Assembly (NCBI RefSeq): GCF_022601895.1
Contig: NZ_JAKVIO010000015.1
Coordinates: 21,667-85,666, forward strand
Reading direction: 5' to 3'
DNA: 64,000 nucleotides
Origin: Sphingomonas sp. LaA6.9
GTDB taxonomy: Bacteria > Pseudomonadota > Alphaproteobacteria > Sphingomonadales > Sphingomonadaceae
The notes under the pieces are model-generated. The model saw only the letters and a list, made by a program, of their open reading frames with translations. It was not told where the DNA came from and ran no database searches. Within the stretch, counting starts at the first letter, position 1; each line of letters begins with the position of its first letter. This document shows positions 54,304 through 62,177 of the stretch, in pieces. Made by a program: the position numbers and the translations under genes.

Positions 54304-55212
54304 TCAGTTCAGGAAGTTCGCTAGCGAAAGCCCGGAGAGCTGGGCAAAAACCGAATAGGAGGCCTCAAGCGTCGTCTTGCGTTGCGCCAGCTCGATCGCG
54401 ACCTGGCCCATATCGGCGTTCTCGACCTTGCCGATCACCTCCTCGAGCAGGATCGCGCGATCCCCGGCGCGCGTGCCGAGCGTTTCAATCTGGTTCTGCT
54501 TGCGACCAAGCTCGCCGTTGACCGAGCGCAGATCGACAAGCGCGTCATCGAACTCGGTGACAGCCTGGCTCAGCGCGGTCATCTGCGCTGCGGTCGGCAC
54601 CTCGCCGATCGGGCCGGCTTCCGCGAGCGTACGGAAGGCGCGGATGAAATTGGGGCCGAGGTCGCTCGCCACGATACCAAACTCGACATCGATCCCGTCG
54701 CCGACGCGCGCCGAGAGCCGCGCCTGGTCATTGGCGTAGGCATTGGCGGGATTGAGGCCGATGGTGTCGGCCAGCACGCCGGGGACGAGTGGCGTGGAAT
54801 CGGTCTGCGCGCCCGCGAAGAGCGGCAGTCCGCCCTCCGAGGCATTCATTGCATTGTGGAAATCGTTGAACGCGGCTTCGATCGCTTCCTGCAATCCCGG
54901 CCCCTGCTTGGTTCCGACCGCCGTCAGTAGCTGCTCGCGCAGGTTCATCGTGCTCTTTTCGACCTGGTTGATATGTGACGCATAGAGATCGAGCGTCGTG
55001 CCCACACGGCTTGCCACCGATTGATGCGCCTCCTGCTGCGCGAGCATCGCACGCGCAGAAAGCGTGCGGACGGCGTCGGTGCCGAGCCCGGCATAGTCGT
55101 GGGCCTTCTTGCCCGTATTGAGCTGAAGCTGGCTGGCGGCCATCGCCTGCTGCGAACGCTGGATCGCGCCCGAAAGCGTGCGCTGAAGCGGAATTGTGGC
55201 TACGCGGTTCAT
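54304..55212 (-). CDS. flgL: Flagellar hook-filament junction protein FlgL
   Basis: 302 residues. The flagellin-like N-terminus (TLSGAIQRSQQAMAASQLQLNTGKKAHDYAGLG) and C-terminus (KVENADMGQVAIELAQRKTTLEASYSVFAQLSGLSLANFLN) with a short middle part identify FlgL (HAP3). It joins hook and filament. It is last in flgE-flgK-flgL, 12 bases after flgK, before a strong terminator. Confidence 0.93.
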   Translation of the reverse strand: MNRVATIPLQRTLSGAIQRSQQAMAASQLQLNTGKKAHDYAGLGTDAVRTLSARAMLAQQEAHQSVASRVGTTLDLYASHINQVEKSTMNLREQLLTAVGTKQGPGLQEAIEAAFNDFHNAMNASEGGLPLFAGAQTDSTPLVPGVLADTIGLNPANAYANDQARLSARVGDGIDVEFGIVASDLGPNFIRAFRTLAEAGPIGEVPTAAQMTALSQAVTEFDDALVDLRSVNGELGRKQNQIETLGTRAGDRAILLEEVIGKVENADMGQVAIELAQRKTTLEASYSVFAQLSGLSLANFLN

Positions 55213-55224
55213 GGCTTTCTCCCT

Positions 55225-57321
55225 TTAGTTCAGCATGCCGATCAGCGTGTCGTACATCTCGCTCGCGGTCGTCATGACGCGCGCGGCGGCCGAATAGCTG
55301 TTCTGCAGCACGACCATCTGCGCGAGTTCCTCGTCGACATTGACGCCGGCGAAACTGTCACGACGGCTGACCGCATCATCCATGCGCGCCGAGGCGTCCT
55401 CGAACGCGCTCTGCGCCTGCGCGGCCTGGGTGCCGGCACGGCCGAGCAGCAGGCTTGAGAAGCGCTCCACAGTGACGGAGCCGTCCTTGCCGAGATCGAC
55501 CGCCTTGGCGAGCTGGTCGACAAAGGCGGTCGCGCCGGTGACATCGCCCGCGCCGATCGCCTTTTCGCCGACCGCGGCGCCGAGCTGGAGGCGTGCGAGC
55601 GGCAGGCGCGTGGTACTGGCAAGGATGTCGGGCCGGACCTCGGCGTTCGAAAGCCCGCTCGCGTCGCCGCTCAGCCCCGACAGCGTCGAGAAGGACCGGC
55701 CGGTGCCGTAACGGTTGGTCGAATCCGAAGGAATGGAGATCGTCGCACCCGTGGCGGCGACGGTCGACTGGAACTGGATACGACCACGGCCATCGATTGC
55801 GAAGCTGCCAAAGGCACCAAGTGGGCTGGCGTTGAGCTCGGTGACGAGATCGCCATAGTTGGGGCCGGCCGAACCGGTCAGCGTATAGCTGGTGAGCGTG
55901 CGGCCTGATGCATCGCGCAACACGATCTCCGCGGTTTCGCCTGGACCGAAGCCGTGAGGGTCGGCACCGATCAGCCCCGAGGGCACGAGCGCGCTGGAAT
56001 CGCTGCGAATGATGTCGTTCAGGCCGAAGAACTGTGAGAAACCAAGTCCGGCGCGGCTGCTGGGGTTGGTGGGATCCTGCGCAATTGCGACGCCTGTATT
56101 CGGCGCGGTCGCCGAGATGGACAACTGGCCATTCACGAACGAGGCGGTCGCATTGGGGCCGAGGCCAGCATTGATCGCGGTGATCGCGTCATCGACGGTG
56201 GCGGCAGCGCCCAATGCCGTGAAGTCGACCGTTGTCTTGGCGATCAGCGTGCCGTCATTGCCCAGCACCGCAAAGGTGGCCGCGCCTGTGAACCCCAGTC
56301 GGTCAGTGCCGATCAGACCGCTTTCGCGCCCGACGAGCGAGGCTGGCGGGGGCAGGGTGGTGCCCGCGTTCGAGACCGCGTTCAGCGATTCTGCGAGGCC
56401 GGTGAAGAGCACGCCCAGTTTCTCCGAAAATTCAGGCAGCGCGCGATCGCGCAGGTCGATTAGGCCGCCCAGCTTGCCGCCCACAGCGGCGGAATCGATC
56501 TTCTCTCCCGTCGCCGCTCCGATATTGCCGTCGGCATCGGCGAAGCGGATGTCGATCGGCGGGTAGGTGGGCTGCGATGCACCGGACCCGCCGGGGTAGC
56601 TCAGCTGGCGCAGGCGCCGGTCGAGCAGAACCTGTCCCGAGGCGGTGTCGATCGTGACGCGACCGTCCGCCTGTTCGCGGACATTGACTTTCATCAGGCC
56701 GCTCAGCTCCTCGAGCGCGATCATGCGCCGGTCGGCGGCCCCCGCCGAGCTGCGTCCGAGACCTTCGAGGCGCGCGACTTCGTCGTTCAGATCGTGGATC
56801 TGACGAAGCAGGATGTTGGAACGCTCGAGGGTATAGCCAAGTTCGGTCTCGATATCGGCGCGCAGGCCGGAGACGTCGCGATCGAGCTGGTTGAGCTGGG
56901 TGATCGTGTCCTGTACGTTCCCCGTGAAGCGCGCGATCGCCTGTGCCGAACCTTGCAACCCGGTCATTTCACTGGCCGAGGTCGAAATCGCGGTCAGCCG
57001 CGCGGCGAGCCCCGATTCCACGCCCGGAGCGCCCAGGAGCGATTGGAGCCGGTCCATATAGGACGCGGCCGCCTCTGCCCGGCCGATGTCGCCGGCGCGG
57101 CGATAGACCGCACCTTCAAGAAACTTGTCTGCGACGCGTTCCGGTTCGCCGATCACGACGCCGCTCACCCGCCCGCTGGTCACGCCCGTGCTGAGCGACA
57201 CGCGCTCGCGGGCGTAACCGGCGGTGCCGACATTCGCGATATTGTTGGATACCGACCGCATCCCCGCCTGCGACGCGGCGAGGCCGGACATGGCGGAGCC
57301 GAGGATCTCGTTCAGTGACAC
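55225..57321 (-). CDS. flgK: Flagellar hook-associated protein FlgK
   Basis: 698 residues. N-terminal rod/hook motif LNEILGSAMSGLAASQAGMRSVSNNIANVGTAGYARERVSL, a helical D1 segment and a large variable middle are followed by the C-terminal DEELAQMVVLQNSYSAAARVMTTASEMYDTLIGMLN. It is somewhat longer than E. coli FlgK (about 550), mostly in the central region, as in other alphaproteobacteria. It lies 46 bases after flgE in the operon. Confidence 0.95.
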   Translation of the reverse strand: MSLNEILGSAMSGLAASQAGMRSVSNNIANVGTAGYARERVSLSTGVTSGRVSGVVIGEPERVADKFLEGAVYRRAGDIGRAEAAASYMDRLQSLLGAPGVESGLAARLTAISTSASEMTGLQGSAQAIARFTGNVQDTITQLNQLDRDVSGLRADIETELGYTLERSNILLRQIHDLNDEVARLEGLGRSSAGAADRRMIALEELSGLMKVNVREQADGRVTIDTASGQVLLDRRLRQLSYPGGSGASQPTYPPIDIRFADADGNIGAATGEKIDSAAVGGKLGGLIDLRDRALPEFSEKLGVLFTGLAESLNAVSNAGTTLPPPASLVGRESGLIGTDRLGFTGAATFAVLGNDGTLIAKTTVDFTALGAAATVDDAITAINAGLGPNATASFVNGQLSISATAPNTGVAIAQDPTNPSSRAGLGFSQFFGLNDIIRSDSSALVPSGLIGADPHGFGPGETAEIVLRDASGRTLTSYTLTGSAGPNYGDLVTELNASPLGAFGSFAIDGRGRIQFQSTVAATGATISIPSDSTNRYGTGRSFSTLSGLSGDASGLSNAEVRPDILASTTRLPLARLQLGAAVGEKAIGAGDVTGATAFVDQLAKAVDLGKDGSVTVERFSSLLLGRAGTQAAQAQSAFEDASARMDDAVSRRDSFAGVNVDEELAQMVVLQNSYSAAARVMTTASEMYDTLIGMLN

Positions 57322-57367
57322 GGACTATATCCCTTGATTGGCGAAGGTCGGACAGGTGGGAACGCGA

Positions 57368-58669
57368 TCAGCGCTTCAGGTTGCTGACTTCCTGAAGCAT
57401 CTCGTCGACGGTCGTGATGATCTTCGACGACGAGCTATAGGCGCGCTGGAAGCGGATCATGTTGGTGAATTCCTGCGCCAGATCGACGTTGGAAGCCTCC
57501 AGCGAGCTTGCTGCGATGGCCCCTGACCCAAGCGAATTGGGCTCATTGATCGCTGCGTTGCCCGAGTCCTGCGACATGGCATAGGCATTGCCGCTGAGGC
57601 GCGTCAGCCCATCAGGATTCTGGAACGTGGCGAGCGGAAGCTGGTAGATCGCGCGGGCGGTGCCGTCCTCGAAGATTGCGCTGACGATGCCCTCCGGGGA
57701 AATCTCGACCGATGCCACCGTGCCCAGCATGCCGCCGTCGACGTTGGACGACAGCAGCGCGGATTCGTCGCTGAATTGGGTAAGGCCGTTGAGTCCGCCA
57801 TCGCTGCCAAGCGAAAGCTGGACTGGCGCTGAACTCGCGCCATTGGTCCATGTCGGTGTGATGGTGCCGAACAGCGCGGGGCTGGACCCGGCCAGATCAA
57901 GACTGCCGTCGCCGTTGAAGGCGATGTTGCCGCTGGCCAGCATACCACCGGGGGCCGTGACGTCGCCCGCAGGCACCGCATAGATTTCGCCGACCCACTG
58001 GTTGGCTGCGGTCTTTACAAAGCCAAAAGTCACCCGATGCGCGTTGCCCTGCGCATCATAGACGTCGACCGAGCGTGAGAATTGCGGCGTGACCGCACCC
58101 GAAGCCATCTGGCCCGCGACATAGGGGCCGGCGATCGGCGTGGAGGTCGACTGCAGGTTGGAGCGCATCGAGATCTGCGTGGTGGGCAGCGCGGCGCCGG
58201 TCAGCGCGCCGGGGCGGATCGGCTCGAGCGCGTTGAGGTTGCCGGTGTTGACATAATTGCCCTGCGCGTCGAGCGGCCAGCCCTGGAGGTAATATCCGCT
58301 GGTATTGCGCAGGAAGCCGGCGGGGTCGGTCTTGAACGAACCCGCGCGCGTGAAGGCGACTTCGCTGTTCGGATCTGCGCTCGAGCGCACGACGAAGAAG
58401 CCCGCGCCGTCAATGCCGATATCGGTGAGGCTGCTCGAAGCCTGGAGCAGTCCCTGCTTAGAGATCATTGCCTGCGGAGCGGCGGTGACGCCGCCTGCGG
58501 AATAGCTGCTGCGTACGCGCCCGTCGGTCACGAGTGTGCGGAACTCGGCCGACACGCCCTTATAGCCCACGGTGTTCACGTTGGTGATGTTGTCGGCGAC
58601 GGTCGCCATCGCGCTGGCCTGGGCACTCAGGCCCGAGACGCCGGCATAAAGAGCGGAATAAAGGCTCAC
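57368..58669 (-). CDS. flgE: Flagellar hook protein FlgE
   Basis: 433 residues from GTG 58669, with GGAG six bases upstream. MSLYSALYAGVSGLSAQASAMATVADNITNVNTVGYKGVSAEF is the classic FlgE N-terminus; the central FlaE domain (SVDVYDAQGNAHRVTFGFVK) and the C-terminus (SSLEASNVDLAQEFTNMIRFQRAYSSSSKIITTVDEMLQEV) are intact. The open frame continues to 59971 antisense to flbT and fliI, which is not coding. It is first in flgE-flgK-flgL and divergent from flbT. Confidence 0.96.
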   Translation of the reverse strand: MSLYSALYAGVSGLSAQASAMATVADNITNVNTVGYKGVSAEFRTLVTDGRVRSSYSAGGVTAAPQAMISKQGLLQASSSLTDIGIDGAGFFVVRSSADPNSEVAFTRAGSFKTDPAGFLRNTSGYYLQGWPLDAQGNYVNTGNLNALEPIRPGALTGAALPTTQISMRSNLQSTSTPIAGPYVAGQMASGAVTPQFSRSVDVYDAQGNAHRVTFGFVKTAANQWVGEIYAVPAGDVTAPGGMLASGNIAFNGDGSLDLAGSSPALFGTITPTWTNGASSAPVQLSLGSDGGLNGLTQFSDESALLSSNVDGGMLGTVASVEISPEGIVSAIFEDGTARAIYQLPLATFQNPDGLTRLSGNAYAMSQDSGNAAINEPNSLGSGAIAASSLEASNVDLAQEFTNMIRFQRAYSSSSKIITTVDEMLQEVSNLKR

Positions 58670-58720
58670 AAACTTCTCCCATGCGTGGTGACCGGCGCAC
58701 TGCGTCCTGGTCCACATGCA

Positions 58721-58802
58721 TTGTAGGATGGTGGGGAAGCGGACCAAATATAGGCAAAATTTTCCTAGTCGAAACAGCGGGTCGCGCAGCTGCATCCTAT
58801 AA
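58721..58802. promoter_or_regulatory. Divergent flgE/flbT control region
   Basis: Plus strand: TCCTATAA at 58795-58802 for flbT. Minus strand: the variant TCCTACAA (58721-58728) for flgE, 52 bases before its start. Between them GGCAAAATTTTCC (58753-58765) is one base away from the perfect dyad at 48737. Confidence 0.65.
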
Positions 58803-58828
58803 TGCTGGAAACAGTCCAGGGGGATCAG

Positions 58829-59233
58829 ATGACACTCCGAATTTCGCTCCGCGATGGTGAAAAGGTAATCGTGAACGGTGCGGTGTTGCGCGCCACAGGC
58901 CGCACGCAGCTCCATGTCGAGAATACGGCGGCGATCCTGCGCGGACGCGACGTGATGAGCCCCGAAGAGGCCAACACGCCCGCACGGCGGCTCTATTTCG
59001 CCTGCATGATGGCCTATATCGACCAGGACGATCTGGCACGGCATCAGGATGCCATCATCGAACTCGTGCGCGAGCTGATGAGCGCGCTGCAATCGCCCGA
59101 AGCCAGGGCAGTATGCGTCGAATTCGCGCAGAAGGCCGCCGCTTCGGAATTCTACCGCGCGCTCGGCGATTGCCGCTGGCTGATCAACTATGAAGCCGAG
59201 GCGATGGCGCGCATCGCGGTCGCCGCCGAATAA
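58829..59233 (+). CDS. flbT: Flagellin synthesis regulator FlbT
   Basis: 134 residues from ATG 58829, which has CCAGGGGGA upstream. An in-frame ATG at 58802 lies inside the TATAAT element and cannot be the start if that promoter is used. The body (LRISLRDGEKVIVNGAVLRATGRTQLHVENTAAILRGRDVM, ARRLYFACMMAYID) is typical FlbT, a post-transcriptional regulator of flagellin mRNA in alphaproteobacteria. Its usual partner flaF is not next to it; fliI follows instead. Confidence 0.93.
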   Translation: MTLRISLRDGEKVIVNGAVLRATGRTQLHVENTAAILRGRDVMSPEEANTPARRLYFACMMAYIDQDDLARHQDAIIELVRELMSALQSPEARAVCVEFAQKAAASEFYRALGDCRWLINYEAEAMARIAVAAE

Positions 59234-59242
59234 GCAGCGGAC

Positions 59243-60580
59243 ATGCTCACGCTTGCCTCCGCCGCGGCCGGACTGCGCGCGCTTGCGCCCGATCGCCGTT
59301 ATGGCCGCGTCGTCGCGGTACGTGGCGCGCTGATCGAGGTCGAAGGCCTTGTCGGCGCGGCGCAGATCGGCTCGCGCGTCAGCATTGTGTCGCCCGGCGG
59401 CACGGTCGATGCCGAGGTGACCGGGCTCGATCGCAGCATCGCGCATTGCCTTCCCTTCAGCGATCCCCAGGGTATCGCGTCGGGTGCACGCGCCGATCTG
59501 GCGGCCGGTCAACTCACGCTGCGTCCGTCTTCGGCGTGGCTGGGGCGGATGGTCGATGGACTTGGCCGACCCGTCGATGGCAAGGGACCCTTGCTGTTCG
59601 GTGCCGCGCCGCGTCCGATCAAGGCGATGCCCCCGCAGGCGTCGGCGCGCGCGCGCGTGGGCGCTAAGGTGGAAACGGGGGTACGCGCGCTCGATATCTT
59701 CGCGCCATTGTGTCGCGGTCAGCGCCTCGGCCTGTTCGCGGGATCGGGTGTCGGCAAGTCGGTATTGCTGTCGATGCTGGCGCGCTGGACCGAATGCGAC
59801 GTCGCAGTCATCGGGCTTATCGGCGAGCGCGGCCGGGAGGTACAGGAGTTCGTCGAGGACGATCTTGGCCCCGAAGGCCTTGCGCGCAGCGTCGTAGTCG
59901 TCGCGACCTCCGATGAGCCCGCGCTGATGCGCCGCCAGGCGGCATGGACCACGCTCGCGATTGCCGAGCATTTCCGCGATCAGGGTCTGAACGTCCTCTG
60001 CCTGATGGATTCAGTCACGCGCTTTGCGATGGCGCAGCGCGAGATCGGACTGGCAAGCGGCGAACCGCCCGCGACCAAAGGCTATACTCCGACGGTCTTC
60101 GCCGAACTGCCCCGTCTGCTCGAACGCGCGGGGCCGGGCTTGCCCGGACAGGGCACGATTACCGGACTGTTCACGGTCCTTGTCGATGGCGACGATCACA
60201 ACGAGCCCGTTGCCGATGCGGTCCGCGGCATTCTCGACGGGCATATCGTCATCACGCGCCGGATCGCCGAGCGCGGGCGTTATCCGGCGATCGACATCCT
60301 CAAATCGGTGTCGCGCACGCTGCCGCACGCGCACAGCGATGCTGAAAATTTGGTGCGGCTTTCCGCGCGTCGCGTGCTTTCCACCTATGGTGATATGGAG
60401 GAGATGGTCCGGCTTGGCGCATACAAGTCGGGTTCCAATGCCGAGGTCGACCGGGCGGTCGAACTCGCTCCGCAGATCGAGACCCTGCTCAAACAGGGCA
60501 AGAACGAGCGTGGCTATGCTGGTGAAGCCTTTGCAGCGCTCGCCGCGATATTGGAGGCACCTGATGAAGACGCCGTATGA
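59243..60580 (+). CDS. fliI: Flagellar export ATPase FliI
   Basis: 445 residues, standard. Walker A AGSGVGKS at residues 166-173, the ATPase signature IGLIGERGREVQEFVEDDLG, Walker B in VLCLMDSVTRFA, and the C-terminal LKSVSRTLPHAHSDAENLVRLSARRVLSTYGDMEEMVRLGAYKSG. It powers export of flagellar proteins. It starts nine bases after flbT. fliJ starts inside its last codons (60564), so the two are coupled. Confidence 0.97.
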   Translation: MLTLASAAAGLRALAPDRRYGRVVAVRGALIEVEGLVGAAQIGSRVSIVSPGGTVDAEVTGLDRSIAHCLPFSDPQGIASGARADLAAGQLTLRPSSAWLGRMVDGLGRPVDGKGPLLFGAAPRPIKAMPPQASARARVGAKVETGVRALDIFAPLCRGQRLGLFAGSGVGKSVLLSMLARWTECDVAVIGLIGERGREVQEFVEDDLGPEGLARSVVVVATSDEPALMRRQAAWTTLAIAEHFRDQGLNVLCLMDSVTRFAMAQREIGLASGEPPATKGYTPTVFAELPRLLERAGPGLPGQGTITGLFTVLVDGDDHNEPVADAVRGILDGHIVITRRIAERGRYPAIDILKSVSRTLPHAHSDAENLVRLSARRVLSTYGDMEEMVRLGAYKSGSNAEVDRAVELAPQIETLLKQGKNERGYAGEAFAALAAILEAPDEDAV

Positions 60581-61001
60581 CGGAGCGATGCGGATCCAGC
60601 AGACCGAGATCGACGATGTGCGCGTCGCCATCAACATCCAGGTCAACCAGCTGGTCCAGATCGAGAATTCGCGCGCGCAGGTGAATGCCGCTATCGAGCG
60701 TGAAGCCGCGATTGCCGCAGGCGATGTGCAGTTTTCGTCGCATGCCTATGTCGCCCGGATGCGTGCCGAGCGTGCGCGGCTGGCGGTTGATCAATCGGTC
60801 GTCGATGCCCGGCTGGCACAGCTGCGCAATCGTGCGGTGAGCGCCTATAGCGCGTTCAAGGCCATTGAATCGGCCGCGGTCGACTATCGCGAAGATGCCG
60901 AGCGCGAGCATGCCAACGCCGAACAGGCGGGCATCGACGATTTCTCGGCGGCCCGCTTCGTCAAGGAACGGCACGCGGCGCGTCGTGCGCAATTGCGATG
61001 A
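60564..61001 (+). CDS. fliJ: Flagellar export chaperone FliJ
   Basis: 145 residues from ATG 60564, which has GGAGG six bases upstream and overlaps fliI by 17 bases; the ATG at 60588 lacks such a site. Start MKTPYDGAMRIQQTEIDD, then an uninterrupted antiparallel coiled coil (LVQIENSRAQVNAAIEREAA, MRAERARLAVDQSVVDARLAQL) with a charged C-terminus, the FliJ build. It joins FliI to FlhA. Assigned by position and coiled-coil pattern rather than by a strict motif. Confidence 0.82.
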   Translation: MKTPYDGAMRIQQTEIDDVRVAINIQVNQLVQIENSRAQVNAAIEREAAIAAGDVQFSSHAYVARMRAERARLAVDQSVVDARLAQLRNRAVSAYSAFKAIESAAVDYREDAEREHANAEQAGIDDFSAARFVKERHAARRAQLR

Positions 61002-61987
61002 TCGGCAGGGTCGATCCGTCGCAGCTCGGCGCGCAGCAACGTGCCGCGTTGATCTACGCCCAGGCACGTTCCGAATTGTCCAGCCGTCTGTGGCAGGCGG
61101 CCCTTGGCGGAGGGGAGCGGGGGCCTGCTTCCGATCTCGCTTCAACGTCGCGCGCATCCGAGCTCAGCCTCGACGCATTGCTCGCGACGCTGGCGAACGA
61201 GCATGTTCCGTCCGTCGCAACCCAGCGCGCGCAGCAGCCTGACCCAGTGCTTCCGGCGCCATCGTCGGAGCGGCGCGAGGCTCGTGACGAGGAATCGCGA
61301 TCGCCCGGACGGAACGAGGCTTCGGAGGCGATTGGCCTCGGCCCCAATGCGCAATATCAGGCGACGTTGAACGCCGCGGCCGAACGCACCGCGATACCCG
61401 CCGCGGCGCTGGCTGCGATTGTTCATGCCGAGGCGGCCAAGGGCCCGGGGGGGCGCTGGCTCGCATATTCGCGCAATCCGCGTTCGAGCGCGGCGGGTCT
61501 TGGCCAGTTTCTGAGCGGAACCTGGAAGAGCGAGGCCGAACGCGAAGGCAGCTGGCTGAACGCACTGGCGCGTCAAAAGGGCTGGCTCACCGCGCGCGGC
61601 AAGGTTGCCGGCGAGGCACGCGCCGATCTGCTCGCGCTGCGCTACGATCCCTATGCCTCGATCCAGGCAATCGCGGACTATGCGCGGGCGAACCTGGACA
61701 TGCTCGAACGCAAGGGCGTGCGGATCGGAAACGATGTGGAGAGCGTCGCCCAGGCCGCCTATCTGGGCCACCATCTGGGAATCGGCGATGCGGTGAAGTT
61801 CCTCAAGGGCGGGCTCGATCCGTCGCGGGCGCGCACGCTGCTGTCCGCACAGATCGGGAGCGCGAATGCGACCCAGCGAATCGCGAGTTCCGGCAGCGCC
61901 GCAGGTGCGCATCGCGCGTGGCTGCTCGATTATGTCGGTCGAAATGTCAGGCCAGCGCGCTTCGATCAGGCGCTTTCCGCCGGCTGA
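60998..61987 (+). CDS. Lytic transglycosylase-like protein of the flagellar operon
   Basis: 329 residues. Residues 1-110 are Ala/Arg-rich and disordered. From about residue 118 a soluble-lytic-transglycosylase-type domain appears: YQATLNAAAERTAIPAAALAAIVHAEAAKG, with the catalytic Glu, then SSAAGLGQFLSGTWKSE and AAYLGHHLGIGDAVKFL. No N-terminal signal peptide is visible, so export through the flagellar apparatus (as for FlgJ) is possible. It overlaps fliJ by four bases (ATGA) and may supply the murein-cutting activity for rod passage. Confidence 0.85.
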   Translation: MIGRVDPSQLGAQQRAALIYAQARSELSSRLWQAALGGGERGPASDLASTSRASELSLDALLATLANEHVPSVATQRAQQPDPVLPAPSSERREARDEESRSPGRNEASEAIGLGPNAQYQATLNAAAERTAIPAAALAAIVHAEAAKGPGGRWLAYSRNPRSSAAGLGQFLSGTWKSEAEREGSWLNALARQKGWLTARGKVAGEARADLLALRYDPYASIQAIADYARANLDMLERKGVRIGNDVESVAQAAYLGHHLGIGDAVKFLKGGLDPSRARTLLSAQIGSANATQRIASSGSAAGAHRAWLLDYVGRNVRPARFDQALSAG

Positions 61988-61996
61988 GATGGTAAA

Positions 61997-62004
61997 TCCT
62001 ATAT
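61997..62004 (+). promoter_or_regulatory. TCCTATAT element before the sigma factor gene
   Basis: A one-base variant of TCCTATAA ten bases after the transglycosylase stop. The following 170 bases to the sigma start are AT-rich (GATTAAATTATGG, GAATTAATATGGG, TCGTTAACC) and may hold further control sites. Confidence 0.45.
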
Positions 62005-62177
62005 TCCGTATTTGTACGTAAATCGGCACGCATTTTGGCCGTTTCGCGGATTAAATTATGGGATTGTTGGCCTGAATTAATATGGGAATAATGTCTCGTT
62101 AACCTTTCTCGGCGAGAACTGATCGGGCCGGGGGGGCACGCGATTGGCGCGTTGTCGATCCCATTCGGGAGGGCACC

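Noticed and set aside
48737..58765. Sigma-54 promoters in the flgF/fliL and flgE/flbT regions
   Set aside because: On the minus strand the GG and GC pairs are eight bases apart instead of the ten needed for GG-N10-GC, so these sequences fit a dyad operator better.
58670..59971. Long upstream extension of the flgE frame
   Set aside because: It lies antisense to flbT and fliI. FlgE has a textbook N-terminus at GTG 58669 with a ribosome site.
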